The position numbers and the translations under genes were made by a program. Positions 14,001 to 27,700 of a DNA stretch of 64,000 nucleotides are shown here, in pieces (the stretch's first letter is position 1; each line of letters starts with the position of its first letter). Source of the DNA: Armillaria gallica (Eukaryota; Basidiomycota; Agaricomycetes; Agaricales; Physalacriaceae). The stretch is from the NCBI GenBank assembly GCA_037576215.1, contig JBANDB010000016.1:62001-126000 (forward strand), in the 5' to 3' direction. The notes beneath the pieces are model-generated. The model was not told the DNA's origin and searched no databases. It saw only the letters and a program-made list of their open reading frames with translations.

Positions 14001-17000
14001 AATGAGTACCCCAGTACAAAATCCAGCCAGATAATCACGCATCTGTCACTAGGTATTGATGGTACTTAGATATAACAGCAACAGAGAATAAGGCGGTGTA
14101 CCAGATCAGCACGTGAATGAGACTGCATGATTGTTTTCCCATTACTCATCTTTATGGCTAAGGTCCACCATATCCTGTTCGCTTGGTTCGGAGTCTTCGA
14201 TTGCGCTTCTACTACTACTTGGTACCTCAATTCTCCCTATTGCTCTGGGTCTGGATTTCTGGGGACCCCAGGCTAGGCTGCCAGCCATTGATTGACAGAG
14301 CCGCGATGTAGTCTTTGACCTTTGACATCAGTAAGTGCTTCCAGTGCTAATGGAATTGTCCTTTACTAAGTCATCGTATATTTATTCAACAGTATCATCT
14401 CTTCTAGTCCGCGGATTTCGATACTAAAATCTTTGTCAAGAATGAAGGACCCAAATCGCAGTTTGATGCACGCAGGCGTTCCTTTCCTTTCTTCTTCTCG
14501 ACCCTTCCGGGTCTCGACGATCCAGCTTCAGCTTCCAATCCAAAATAAACTATCAGAGTGCTATTTTAGTGCAACCTTTGACAGGAAATATCAATAATCG
14601 TGTTTACCGCCATCTGCGTAACTGCAGGTCTTCCTCGGTCTTTAGCGTATTTATTGGCAATATCGAATGGCCCCGCGTTGAGCAAATGTTCTGCGACATC
14701 AAACGCCTCAGGATTTACGTCATCCTCAGCGTTGCGGCAAGCCGAACATGATAGCTACGCAACGTCTGGATCGCCCTGCCGAAATGTAGGCGATGGTAGG
14801 CGTATACTTCTCCCAATACTCGGGGTATGTTCTCCGATAATCCCATCATCACCATAAATCTTCCTTATCCGAGTCCTTTCCTTACCCCACATCGCCTGAA
14901 TTGGCACCCCTGCAGGCTCAATATAGGTCCGAGTTTCTGATGCGAACACACTAGTGCTCGCTATTTGACCTTTTGGTCGTGATTTTCTGGTTCTCCGGCG
15001 TCTGTTACTTTTTCCACATGTCAGTGCATAAAGCTTATGTGCGGAATACACACGGAACCCTTACCATGACAATGGTACCGGCAAATTTCTTAGAGGGGAG
15101 ATAAAAAGAGCGAACGCGCCCTCCCTCCTGGAAACCCTATCACGCGGATTCCCGTAAAGAACACCCGCCCTTATCACAGAAAGATATACGTCATTTTTCG
15201 AGATCTCTTGCTGACTTTAAGCTATCGCGAACCATAGTCAGCAGTTTAACCACTTGACCGTTACGAGTGCATGGTGCTCGGCCTTGCCCTACCGCCGCCG
15301 AATGTCTCTGGTGTCAGCCGTTCTTTCAATCCACGTTCGACACCACGTTTCTTTCTAATTGCGGTAACGCCCCATGGGATAGTATACTGTTTTGGACCTT
15401 TTTTTCTCTCAGCAACCCCAGTTTTATACACAATCAAAGGCAGAGCTTGATAAATCCGACATAGGTGGTGCCAATTCTGTTCTGGTGATGAACGGCCATC
15501 GGTTCGTAGCCTGAGGTGAATGTACATACAAATTATCAATGCACAACTTCGAGTCCAGACCGTTCAGAGCGTCACTTGGTGTAAATCATTGATGAACGAG
15601 AAACAGGCGACGGTTCGGTTCGGCCCAGAAATCCTTATCCGACGCCACATGCACCCGCAGCGTCAAAGAGCCTATCTTGAGAGTCCAGACAAAAGGAAGC
15701 TGAAGAATTTGTCAAGGACCAAAAAATCCGGCGATCTGCATCGGTGGCGGTGATGTGCCGTGAAGAGAGACGTGCATAATGAATGCAAGGTACGCGTTGC
15801 GCCACACGAGAATTATATTGAAGAAGTGTGTGCTCTGCGCCACACATGGTGAAAGTCAATCATCCGGGATGGCGAAGGCACCGAGACAGACCCACAAGAG
15901 AAATTCAAATTCAGTGGGTCGAGGCTTGGGCAATAGAGAGAAGGTTAGAGGTGTGTGCGACGTCGGAGCTGACTTGGACAGTAGAAAGTCTTGGTTGTAT
16001 GGCGAAACCCGAGAGATGGTTATAGGCCATGAGGGTGACAGAGAATCCAGCGTTCTGTTTGGGAGTGACCTGGGGTTGCTACAGTGACTGGATAGGAAGG
16101 AATTGGTATTGTCCGCCGCATGGGGTCTATCGATTGGTCTAGAAGACATCCGGGATAGGTGTTTGTGGCTCCGGAGACACGATGCAGAAGTTTAACTCTA
16201 GGTAGAGGTTTCAGCTCCCGAATCAGATGGCGTTGTCCTTGGTATATTGGAAGGGAATATTAGCCCTTCCCGGTGATTTCGTTCCCTGGGCGTCCAGAGC
16301 AGCTGTTGTTCGCCTTCGTATGACGACAAAAGAGCTGCCATACGGAGGAGATAAATGTTATTTGGCACGGCCGAGAAAGATATGTACATGCGGCAAGCGC
16401 TGACGAAGGTCGCAGCGTCATTGCAGTGACTGTAAAAATTCAATCGGACATTTTTAAGGATACTGTATTACTTACGAAATCTTGAACAGACGGCTGGTAT
16501 GAATGCTATACAATATCCATAAGGACAGCGTCGTCCTGGAACACGCCAGAGCGGAACAAGATCGTTCGGTTTTGAGCCACTTACCTGATAATTACCATAC
16601 AGACGAATGATAAGTACCCCCCAGGAATTCATGAAACCGCGGATAGATATTACGTGGAAAAGTCAGGTCTGCATAACGCATCCAAGCGCAGAAGGGCAAG
16701 TGAGCGGCTGAGACAAGGGAGTGCGCGCGCCAAGTTACCGGTTATTTCTGAACGCGTCCGCATTATGCACATCGAACCGCGCTGCTGGAGAATTTGAGAA
16801 GCAGTTGCGTCGAGCTACTTCATGACAATGCACGACTTACCTGAATATTATGCAATACTATACGCTGCAGAAGATAACACCGTGTTTAGGAAGATACGAC
16901 GAGCTACTTCAGGAGGTTCTTCAGTTCATAGCATGTTAAGACTACAGGCGTCGCCATTCTTTGCGGAGCTTTGATACGCTGAACGGCTAAATAGAAAATA

Positions 17001-18898
17001 CAGAAATCAGTCGTATGAATGACCAATTCCAAATTTCCAAGCCTGCGTAGCTGGCGAGAGATACAGCGCCATCCTAGTCCGCGTGAGCACGGAATGACGA
17101 GCGGCCAATGAAGTCATTTGCCTGATAATTACAATTAGTGTCCACCGCCCCACAGTGATTATTCAAATCGAGGATATATATGAAGAAGAAAAATCGGACC
17201 GGATATCCACTAATTTGGGTATCAAAATGAACAAGCTGCTAGAAGAAGCAAGGGGCCACCAGGGTACCGGTTACTTTCCTCATTTTACCCCGAGCTGCGC
17301 GGTTGGAGAAGCGCAATTAGTGTTTACTTAATTAGAAGCTGCACCAGTGGTGGTACTGTTTGGGCTGAGCTCAGTCTCTCGTATTCATCCGGATGGTGTG
17401 AACTACGTACCAGAAGAAACGCCCAAGGTCGTGATGGTTCTAGTACGTTGAGGACCCTTTCCTGAGTATTCCAAGGGATAATCGTGCCGCATCACCGCAG
17501 GACTCTATACTGAATGCTCGGACCTATTTGACGACCAGTGGTAACGCACGTGGTTTCGAGTTACTTCGTGATTATTGAGCTGAATTTCGGTGTCGCCGAT
17601 ATGCTGGGAGGTCAGACAAAACAAATTTCAAGGCGCTGATGAGGTGTTACCTACGTTTTACGAATCTTATCGTGGAGCGGCGTTTCAGTTAGAAGGTGCT
17701 GCGTCATTGCAGGTGACAGTTTAGTCCCATGTTCAATCTGAACAAATGCTGTTGGCTACGTACCGGAAGGCGCACAGTAAGAGAGCTTTGATTTCGTCGT
17801 TACTCAGGGTCGGTACCCTGAGCCATAACCTTGAAACACGTATCAGAACAGAAGTACGGAGATAAGAGAATAATCAGCACGTTAATTGAGCCCGATTTTT
17901 TGACGGGATGCGTTTCGAGAAGCTGTGAGAAATAATCAAGAAGCATTGTAAGTCCAGTAAATATGACCAACGCTGCCTTCGCCTATCGTCCAGTTACAGG
18001 GTGGTAAAATGGCCAGTCTCTCGGATAACGAGATGCCGAAGCACGTAAGTAATAACAGCGGAGCGCTGGAGAAATAATTTGTACAGGCAGTTCCTCCAAT
18101 ATGTTAGTTAAACCCAATGGTGCTTCCTCCCGGACATAGCGCAGGAGATTGAAGGAAGCGAAGTGGTTGGAAAATTGAGTGGCTGTGTGGGAGTCACGAC
18201 AATCGCGTATCACGTGATGAAGTGTCACACCCAAAAAGTTTTGGTAAAATTTCACTCAGTCTGTCGTTCATTCACACGACGTCAAGGAAGACTGTTCAAC
18301 GCTACGACTGGCTTTGGTATTCTACTTAATCAATACTATTTTTCTCACTATATCCCAGGACTGTGTTCTTCTTCCGTCTTTTGCTCTGAGGATATCTCCG
18401 GACGACTACAAATAGTACCCTTTGGACGCCACCAACTATGACGAGGTCTTTGAGGTTTCCTTATTAACGTCCCAGCGCATCGGTCCGATTTATCTTAGCG
18501 GTCGTATTCGTTATGTACAATCTACGAACTTGGCATTATTCTTGGACAATTTGTCATTTGAAGAGCCGCGAACAAGGACCTATACGTCTATATTAGGTCA
18601 GGGCCACCTAACCGAATCTTGTACCTCACGGCTCGACATGAACTAGTCACCGGCCTTGACCCGGAATGGTTTAGTTTGTTATCCGGGTGGAATCCCTTAA
18701 CATCAGCAGGTGAGAGATCCTGATACCACTTCCCGATATATATTCTGTCAGCTGAATACCATCTTTTCCGAACGAGCGCCACCTCGGGACTGCATAAAAA
18801 GCAGGCAGTTATGAACACTGCCAGTCATCAGTCGACCTCCACCTCGTATCTAAACCAAACACCGCGTTCTCGTCTTCATTGCCGTCCAGTACAACATT
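8006..18898. other. Long stretch without confident genes
   Basis: Nearly 11 kb with only short open frames on both strands. The frames at 9303-8600 (minus) read partly like real protein but are broken into three frames with no clean splice sites, so a decayed gene is possible. A minus-strand frame near 12811-12298 has an aromatic/hydrophobic run but no family. Weak degenerate direct similarities occur around 16.4-17.7 kb. No tRNA, reverse transcriptase, integrase or transposase motif was found. Confidence 0.5.
8600..9303 (-). pseudogene. Possible decayed gene of unknown family
   Basis: Reading the minus strand from 9303 downward, three successive frames look protein-like: one ending DRGDLSSSDELL near 8953, an overlapping one, and a third (8847-8608) containing GKLGILLAVGHTVHPSLIMA, a glycine/hydrophobic pattern that could be buried or membrane sequence. 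The switches between frames have no obvious GT..AG introns, so frameshift decay is the simplest reading. I cannot name the family, and the coding call itself may be chance. Confidence 0.2.
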
Positions 18899-19081
18899 AT
18901 GTGCATTTCATCATCGTTCCCCGTACCGGATTGCTTCCATTCCGGAAACAAGTCCTCAAGCCCAGCCTCAGAATCACTTTTGGGCGCACCGCTGTCGAAT
19001 ATGAGTCGCGGAGTCAGCGAGCCCCAATGCTGCCATTGCGGTTGGAGAGGCGCTCACGCGCCAGGCTGCCCTTTCGGATAG
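18899..19081 (+). CDS. Small Cys-rich peptide gene, copy A (C-X2-C-X5-H-X3-C)
   Basis: A 60-residue single-exon frame starting MCISSS, with a Ser/Pro-rich middle and the C-terminal block GVSEPQCCHCGWRGAHAP followed by GCPF-G and a stop. The spacing C-X2-C-X5-H-X3-C resembles a CCHC zinc knuckle (C-X2-C-X4-H-X4-C) shifted by one residue, so metal binding is possible but inferred. There is no signal peptide and no membrane segment. The key evidence for coding is a second copy at 31957-32115 on the other strand: 10 of the 11 codon differences over the last 23 codons are silent. The 5' flank is pyrimidine-rich like fungal promoters and leaders, and the 3' flank shares short blocks (such as AACTTAGCAC) with copy B. 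I do not recognise the family and propose no function. Confidence 0.6.
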   Translation: MCISSSFPVPDCFHSGNKSSSPASESLLGAPLSNMSRGVSEPQCCHCGWRGAHAPGCPFG

Positions 19082-22000
19082 CGGAGTGTGATCAGAATTC
19101 CGTGCGTTATCCTTCTCTTCTTCTGCTTCTCCTGTGCCATCGCTTACAAGTCCCTTCATCATCAGGTCCCTTTCCCACATCATATCCTCTCGCCATCCTA
19201 CATCGATCCATTTTCGTTACTTGCTATAATTGCTTTCCGTCACTATGCTTTCCACATCACGCTGCATATATAACTTAGCACGTTTCTTTTTGTCGCTCAT
19301 CCTGTACATATATTTATTTCACTTATCCTACGCCGGTCGGTGTGCTCCGTATAATTGTAGCTAGCTAATTGTAAAATTGCCTTTGTTCGTCATGGTGATC
19401 TGTGCCTGTTCCGGGATCTGTATCTCCCGCAAATGACGGAAGAAATGTCGTAATCTTTCATTGTCTCTTAATGGATGTCCGAATGACCGAGTGTGAAAAA
19501 AAGACGTTGATGTTCTCCTTGGCCTTCGAAAAATCAGCTCGGGCTTCGGTCTCGGAAAAAGATTTTGATTTTGGGACCTTATTCCAAGGAATTTACACTC
19601 GCACTTAGTATGTCCATCCTGAATGTTAGATACGGTACACCACGAATGACATTGGACTGCTATGTCTGATTTGTTCCGCCAAACGTTGGGTCGCCATTAT
19701 CACAGGTACCTGAAAATGTGGTACCATGCTGCTGTAAAATACGCTATCTTCACAAAAAATCATCTACATCACCTGCACTCCGCTCAATCAAATACCGATG
19801 GAGCTGCCACGAGCGAAGGGTCCTGTGGTTCAGTTGAGAAGGTTGTTTACAAAGACGATCGGCCGTATAATCATGGCGCAGGATCAAAGAATACCTACCT
19901 CGAAGTCAGCTTTCTATATCAATCCTATCAATCTTCTCGCGATACAACAGGAGCTTTGCTTAACCGAAATTAAAAGACACCGGTGTACAAAGTGTTCAAC
20001 GGTGATCGAGAGCATGGAACATATCAGTCGTCTCGTGCGGAGGACGCCACTATAGATAAAGGAGAGACTACTGAGATTTGGAAAGCGCCGAAAGCAAGAG
20101 TGATTTCTGGGTCGCGTTCGATGTGCGAGTACCGCTGTGGCCATAGGTTATCACTCGATCATTGGTGGACCCGGCGGCAAGTTGTAGGTAGCACCGGCGG
20201 AAGTAATTGAAGTGGGATTTCTCAACCTGTAGGAGCAACGCGGATTTAATAAAAAATGGCCTCGGTCTATATCAAAAGGTGCCCGCATAATCGCATTGAT
20301 ATGTTACAGGAAGACGAAGGCACTGATCGGAGAAAGAAAACCCGGAGTGCGGGGATTAATACTTTAGTGACTCCTATGGCCATTTATCGACATATAGTCG
20401 TAAAGGAATGTCCATCATCCAGGCGATGTTCAAGTAGCGAGATAGTGTAGTTTGAAACTGTTTCACGCGCGTTCGAGTTCCCGCTGGATCCTGGGAAGGC
20501 TGGCCGAGCATAATTAGCGGCAGGACTAATCACGGTAACTGTTGTTCTCTACTATCTGTTCCTAGAAGAGAGTCACCACAATTATCTTTAAGGTCGATAT
20601 GGTTGTGCAACGTCTTTGTTGCTATCCCTAACAAACGCAAGAGCGGAGCAGAAGATCAAGAATGCATCGCGATCATCACCTTCAAATGTTTCCACGATGG
20701 GGCCAAGAGTATGAATGTGAGAGAATCCGAATTACCAAGAGCCCGGGCATACCGAATCCGCAAAGAGGAAAAGACACGTTGCAGTCTAAATATTCTGAAG
20801 AAAGGAGCGACATTTTAGTTTGAACTGGCACAGAAGTTAGTATGCCGCAAATACAACGAGAAACCAAGTCAGTGTCAATTAATTCGGAGCTCATGAAGAT
20901 TCAGACTCAAACTGGTATGAGCGACTGATTTTGGCGGGGCTCGTGCAGACTTGGAGGGTGATATATATCTACCATTCCACGGAACATCCACTGAACCATA
21001 GTGTGGAACAGACCTAACGCCAAATAGAAGTGAATATACATATATCCTGGAACCAAAGGGGCAAATGATGGATTGGACGGATCTGTTCAAGTACTGGCAG
21101 TTAGAGCCTACAGCGCGGTTTTGAGAAAAGACTCAAGGCGCCGGTGCGCACGACGCACGACGGTAACTGCGGCCTTCAGGTGCTGAATTTACCTCTGAGA
21201 AGTTTCAATGAAAAGAAGATGGGAAAGACGATGAAAAGCCATTTCTCAATGACTTCCGAGCGGGACAAAGAATTGGGCGCAAAGAAGGCGGCCCGGTGTC
21301 CGGATCGCCCAGCCATGCCAAGAAGATTCAGTGCCGCCGGCCCAGTGCCAAACAAGCGCAACTTCAAGTTCAACCTTTCCACTTGACCACGACGACTGAT
21401 GTCTGCTACCCGTTTCTTGGCGGCAATCATGGCTGTTGATGGTGAAAATCGACCATAAATATTGGCGAATCTGTTTATGTATTGACTTGTTCCGGCGTAG
21501 GTAACCATGATAAAGTTTCGAGTATTTCGACGCGTACTAGTAGGGCGCAGCTAAGCTATTGGGATTCACTTTATTGATTCTCAGTGGTGTACCGGCATGC
21601 AGGCGAGCAGATATATTGCAGGTTGAATAAGGTGAACCAGATCTCAGCTGTCGGTACTGGTTGCTCATCAGTTCGTCTCTGTGTAGTGGGATGCCGTACT
21701 CGTGCGGGAAAGAACAGTGTACACGACGTCCGACGTGATTTCCGTTGGCCATGGATCCATCATAATCAGAGGGATACTGCTTCCAATGATTGGGCATGTT
21801 GTGGTCAGTAGCCACCTTTTTCTTGATGAGCTTGTCGCCTCATGGTCTGTAAATCTTCGGATGTCGTAGCATCTGGCGCCTGATTAATGGAACAATGGGC
21901 GCTTTGCCTCAGTTTCGTAATTCCACGCGATTTACACGATGTAGACCCGCGTTGGCGCGTCAAACTCCCTTCAACCTTCCATTAACTATCCTTAGCGGAT

Positions 22001-23088
22001 GTACCCATTACGAATAGGGAGCACAGGAGTACTGTTCACATCACATATATGCTTCTCGGTAGGTTCGTCTGACGTTACTTGGATCCCCGAAAATGATATA
22101 GTTTGATCCAGTTCATTTCGGCCTCGGAGTAGGCTCTGTTTTGTGATATGGCGTCCTTTGCTCAGCCTGATGACTCTCCTAGTAATGTAGCCCGTTACCT
22201 GATCTCTTTGCCTCAGGTCAAATCCTGCTGCTTGTCCGTCAATGGTAAGTGGTATGTATGTATTCTGGAAGCAAAGCAATGAACGCCCCTTCTAGCCTAC
22301 TTCCCTGCACCGGACATAGTGATATCCAATCAACCCTTCTGTGCTATAAATTCCCAGTCTACGCTGCTTCTGGTGAGACTCTTCGTATGTAGACATTGAA
22401 GGGATACTTAACGTTGGTGGCAGTGTTGTGGTCCCGATGGTCCATCAGCCTTCTATTACCCTCACATTCTACATCATGGACCTGGCAGTAGGCGTAGTAC
22501 ACATACATTTTGAAGGCCAAATTCTAATTCTCTCAATTACAGGCGGGCCCACGTCATCCACGCACCTGGCTGTTTATGGCCCAGTTCTTCACTGCTGCGT
22601 CTTGTGAAAGGTACTTTTTCCCTTGGTAAGCTATCTTGCAATAGTGGCGACCCATTTAGTTCTAATATTCATTGACGCTCCGACAGTCATCCTTCAATGT
22701 TGAGACAATGACAGCTCGTTACAAGGTCAAGCTCAGCGGCTGCTCATTACTTATATATCTTCACGTTGTCGACGGTTTCAGCGTTTCCCGGGTGTCTGTC
22801 ATTATTTTCCCTATCTGTCAGGTTATCTATACTTACTACGCTCCCTAGACGTTGAATTTTCCCTTATTTTGGCTGCTGCGCTCACTATCACAGCATGCCA
22901 GTTCCTGCCTCGTACATTCACGGATGGCATTCTCCTCGCCGTACACAGCCAAAAGGTACGGCTACTCAACCCCGTATTTTCAGTTAGAAATCTGATGTCT
23001 GACAGGTGTTCTATATTTAGACTCCAAATTTTCCCAACGGATGTCGCGTGTTTGTTCCTATCCCTCCTTACTTTCTCCCATCATCACG
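19082..23088. other. Stretch without confident genes
   Basis: The first ~250 bases look like the 3' untranslated region of the small peptide gene, since they share blocks with the 3' flank of its paralogue. The rest contains only short frames in shadow positions. The pyrimidine-rich region around 23040-23088 (runs of TCCC and CTTTCTCCC) fits the core promoter and leader of the MAG-type gene that follows. Confidence 0.45.
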
Positions 23089-24725
23089 ATGTATACCCGC
23101 ACCGTCGCTCTTTTCATCGTCGCGCTCTCTACTGTAGGCGCGCAATATAGCGCGACATATCTACCTGATACCGCCCCCGACACATCTGAACAAGGCCAGA
23201 CTGGGACGAACAAATGTGGGACGACGTCCAGCCAGAATTCTATGTGCCAGAATGTCTACAGTGCGTTTCCCTCTTGTTCTTCCTTATCGATTTTGTTCTC
23301 AATGTCTGGCTAGTCAATGGTGTTGATGATTTGTGCGTCTCGCCTTTTGGTATTGCATGGGCCGGTCTCTCACGTACCGACATGACAGCTGCTTATGGGC
23401 GCCGCCCACAGCGGGCGCAGATTCTGGTATTGGAAACACAGAGGTTCGCTAAACTCGTCACTCTTATCGGAGATGCTAATGGCTTCCGCAGCGTATCGAA
23501 GTTTCTTGGTGCCTCAAGGTCTGCTTCTCTCGGCCATTTGCTTTGTTCGCCTTTTTCAAACTTCGTTCAGGACGGCTACGGCACACGCGTCATTCCCAGT
23601 GGCGCCATCACAGGAGCACACTTCGTTCAGACGCCCGACTTTATCCAAGTTACGGGTACGAATATACCTGAAATTTGATAGAAATCTTATCTGAAACTGA
23701 TTATTTTGCAGGCACGGGAGATTTAACGAAGCTTAATATCCCAGCTGGCGATACGGGTGGGGAGCTGGACCCTCATGGTGCTGACGGAAATGGTAAGGGC
23801 TTCATGTTGTTGTAGACGGACGAAATGAATTGAGATTCGTAAATTCAGGGAATCCGATTGGTGGCCTGGTGTTCTCTACAACTTTTGGGAAACTTGAACA
23901 GGTGTTTGAGTGGACGGTATGCAAAAGTTGTCTTTTTCATCAGCATTCGTATCTCAATCATCGATAGAACTTCATGGCGGCCGACCAGTTTTGCTTTAGG
24001 GCTTGCAATCCCGCTGGGAGCATGGCGCCTACATGGTGTAAGTTCAGCTGTTCCTTTTTCTCGGTAGCGTTTACCATTTGCTGAATATAGGTCAACACAT
24101 CTACGACGTGATGGGATGCGCATGGAACATGCCCGCCAACTACGACTCCGGTGTGTTCGAGTCATGTCAAGGCGACAGCGGACAGGTATGCCTCTCTCGC
24201 TATACCTTTACTCCCTTTGCTTTACCTTGCAAGTAGCCTATGGGTGTCTACGGTACCTCGACGTTCCACCAAGGTGATGCTTCCACGCCTGATGCTCATC
24301 CCATACCTTCGTCCTCGCAATGTACAACTGCTTCTGCGATTGGAGGTGGGAGCGCGGTTCTGACTGGTGTGTCGGCGACCACGACTGCGACGAGTGTATG
24401 TCTGGCTTCTATTGCTCTCTTTATACTGTGCTGATTCGTGTAGTCTGGGACTTCTTCAACAGGAGCGTCGACCAGTTCAAGTGCGACGAGTACCGGAAGG
24501 GTATCAACGAGTAGCGGAACGAGTGCTAGTGGAAGCTCATCTTCTCATTTGGGGACGACCACGCGTAGTGCCTTTAGTGCGGGTGCTTCGTCTACAGTCT
24601 CGGCTGCATCTACTGTCAGCTCGACGGCTAGTTTGAGTGGCACCTCAAATGGAGGGAGGGTCACGCTCGGGCTGTCCTGGGCGGGCATCGCCTTTGCCAT
24701 TATCGGCGGATGGGCTGTGCTCTAG
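23089..24725 (+). CDS. Secreted GPI-anchored Ser-rich glycoprotein, MAG (macrofage-activating glycoprotein) type
   Basis: Eleven exons: 23089-23260, 23314-23332, 23389-23443, 23492-23518, 23571-23655, 23712-23792, 23849-23916, 23968-24037, 24091-24185, 24237-24395, 24444-24725. Introns are 48-56 nt and the phases close to 370 residues. Residues 1-18 form a signal peptide. A conserved Cys-containing globular region follows, with the family blocks EQGQTGTNKCGT, NTERIEVSWCLK, GAHFVQTPDF, NIPAGDTGGELDPHGADG and CAWNMPANYDSGVFESC. The C-terminal third is a Ser/Thr stalk ending in a hydrophobic tail, which together indicate a GPI-anchor signal. This is the basidiomycete family annotated as macrofage activating glycoprotein; its biochemical role is not established. 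It should sit on the outer membrane/wall face. The start at 23089 was chosen because the upstream in-frame Met would spoil the signal peptide. Confidence 0.9.
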
Positions 24726-27700
24726 CATAATAGCGAGGGAAATATTAATGACCTTGGACTTTGGTGGTAATGATTTCAGTAATAGACTTATCCTTGGACA
24801 ATTATTACAGGCTTATTAAAGTGGAACTTTACCCGGTTGCGATCTGGGATGACGCATTCTAAATGATTTTCGGCTTGTATGGTACAAGAACGTCTTGAAC
24901 ACAAATTTCTTAGGCCTTTTTCAGTCGGCGTCTACTCGTGCAAATTGTATGTTCCGTTTCTTTCAAGATCCCTCGTGCTAACTGAGAGTCATTTTCAGTG
25001 ACCGTCGCTTGCGTGTGCTTCGTCTGATGTCAAACCGGCTCAACAGCCACTGATTCGAACCGCGGGTGACGCTGGTCCAACAAGCTTTATGATATTGTTC
25101 GTAGTAACGGCAATGGACAACTTCTTTGGCACTGCAGTTTGTTTCACCTGGTGCATTGTTCTTTCTGTCCTTTTCAAGCTCGATGGTATGTCGCTCCCCC
25201 TCGTCTTGTCCCTGACCTTGGGCTTCTGGGTGACGGTTCCTCTCTTTGTTGTAGGCTCTTTGAACCTGAAATCGAATCAGAAAAGACTCTGATCTAGGCT
25301 GCTGAGTGATGGTCCGTGGCTTCAGGACATGTGCCCTTTGTGAGGCAACCTGGTCCCGGTATTGATTCTTTGCTGTGGTGAAATGTCGCGAACGACTGTA
25401 TTCATCAACTGCGGTGCTTTGGTTCATTTCTAGTCGGCCCTAGGTACGTTTGTTCAACAGTCACCAGACTAAACTCATTATAATTCAGTTCCAATTGCCT
25501 ATTCAAATCCTAGACTTCACTGAAGTGTATGCCGACACACCCTTGCGATCCCGTCCAGGGTTAATTGCTCCTCAAAGTTAGAGTACGGGAGCCTTCCGGT
25601 GACAGGCTTCGTTCTCATCTAGAGATCCGGTCTTCCGGTTCTGATGGTCGCCCGGAAGATCTCCATGCTGTACGTTGCCTAGCTTTGTCCAGATCTTATT
25701 CAATGTCTCCTCTTTCAGTACTCAACAGGCCCTTTTATTTCTTACGTGCTACTGCGCATCGACGATCAGCATCGTCATTTTTAACTGACGGTTTACGACG
25801 CACAGCGCTCTTCTAAATCACATATGCTGAATTGGTTACCATCAGAGAGGCTCGAGAACCCCTCTTTCCTTGATGTTGTTGTCATTGGTCGCGCTGGTAA
25901 CTGCTTTCGGGTTTGAGGATAGAGCCCAATCTTAAAGATATGTTCCTCTCCCTTTCCAAGGGGTGCAAGCGCTCTCCATGTGCATCAGAAATTTGTGAAC
26001 TGCGGCTCTTTGGCAACACGACTTCGAAGTCGCTGATATGCGGAATTGATGGTCTGCTGCGTCGGCCTTAAGGCTATGGGGCTTAGGAGGTCTAACATGA
26101 AAACGGGTACGACGGGGAACCGCATGGTTAACCCTTCTCCAGGCAGTGTCCCGCGAACCTCGCGTAGATCGTGTCATGATAATTTCCTTCTCAGTCCAGG
26201 TACGTTCCATGATGTCCATCCGTTCACCTTGGCTCATATACATACTCCAGTGTTGCGGAATAAATGTTCTGCTCCTCCTCCAGTCTCAATACGGTCAGAA
26301 GATTCACTCAGATGTTCCTACTCACTTCCGAAGCCAGGTATACAGACTTTTTATTCTTTCCTGCTGATGTCACTGATCGTACGAGAAGGGATGATTCCGA
26401 CTCGGACTTGGCCTCAAAAGGACCAATTGCGGTGAAAGCCTACGGCAATTATCTCGTTTCTGTGAGCGTTTTTGGTCGTAACGGAGTTGGCGGGTGTCAT
26501 GGAATAGCTCGCAGACTTTTTCACTCCTAATATCAACTTTCCTGAGTCCAGCCCTTGTTCTGGGTCCAAGAACACTATCCAGTTGTTGGCCTTTTGGATG
26601 CGAGACCTTTCAACGGTACAGGACCCTCTTGTCCCTGTAAAATGATGCGGGTGGTCCTGGATCTTCCGTTTCCCTAGCTAACCCGATTCACCATGACAGC
26701 CCTGATCGCTCTCTGCTCTGTGCTTAGTCCTTGATTGATGCGGTACCTGCTGCCACTACTTCTAAGGACCAGTAGACAAAGCGGCGAGCCTGCGAATTGA
26801 CACGTGTAGTTACGCAGTGGGTTCATGGTATGTATGGCTATGATCTTGATGCTCCAGATTCAGATACTCTTTGATGGGCACGCTGTCCACGCTGACTATG
26901 TGGCATATATCTCCTCTACGGGACGGTATGAGGCAGGCCGTTGTTTCGTAGAACCCGGACTGCGATTCCGCTAAGTACGATATCGGCAGGTGGAAGCGTT
27001 TAGCAGTTGCTAACCTTGGCAGTTCGATCCTAGGCTCTTTCCAAGACATTTCTTGCTCCGCATTTTTCTCGAACGGAATTCGGACGCACTCCCGGTAAGT
27101 TACTTTTTGAGTCAGGTAAAGAAAAAATGGCAAAAATGGGTGAATAACGTACTTCATTTCGAGGATTTTTACCACAGCAGAACGAGTTCATTTTCTTCAA
27201 TGGTGAAGCTCGCGGATTTCACTGTGATCAAAATGATGTGTCGAAGTTTCATCTCCATTGTATTTTGACCGGCGCGAATTGCAGAAGGTCCTGGTGTCTT
27301 GAGATGGGTAGAACCTTTAGCGCTCCCTTCACACGGTCTGACCAGCAGTTAGGTACCTCTTCCAGATGTTATCCACTGCCTCATCGTCAACGTAGGCGTT
27401 CGCATAAGATGACCAGCTGGTGCGGTCGGTAGTCAATTCATTCGTGATGGATTTTTCTATTATTTCCTTATGACACTTCGTTTCTCTTTTTCGCGCAGAT
27501 ACGTTTGTCGAGCCGTACCCAGGAGATATGGTCACGATCTCTTTAATACGCTCCTTCTTTGAGTAATGAGCGTTGCTCAGCCTCATGTACGGACCACGAC
27601 CTACAAAAACCATTCCTTTCTTATCGATCATCTAGAGCCATCGTTATTTCACCGTCGTTGTAAGTGTTCTTGATTCAAGTTCTATTTTGGGATTTAATAC

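Noticed and set aside
18811..19278. 155-codon plus-strand frame overlapping the small Cys-rich peptide
   Set aside because: It is in another phase; the silent-substitution pattern in the paralogue supports the 60-codon frame instead.
25040..25090. Possible tRNA T-loop (GATTCGAACC, reverse GGTTCGAATC)
   Set aside because: The flanks do not pair as a T-stem and no acceptor or anticodon stem can be found on either side.
24978..25427. 149-codon minus-strand frame
   Set aside because: Low-complexity charged composition with competing plus-strand frames, no domain and no splice partner.
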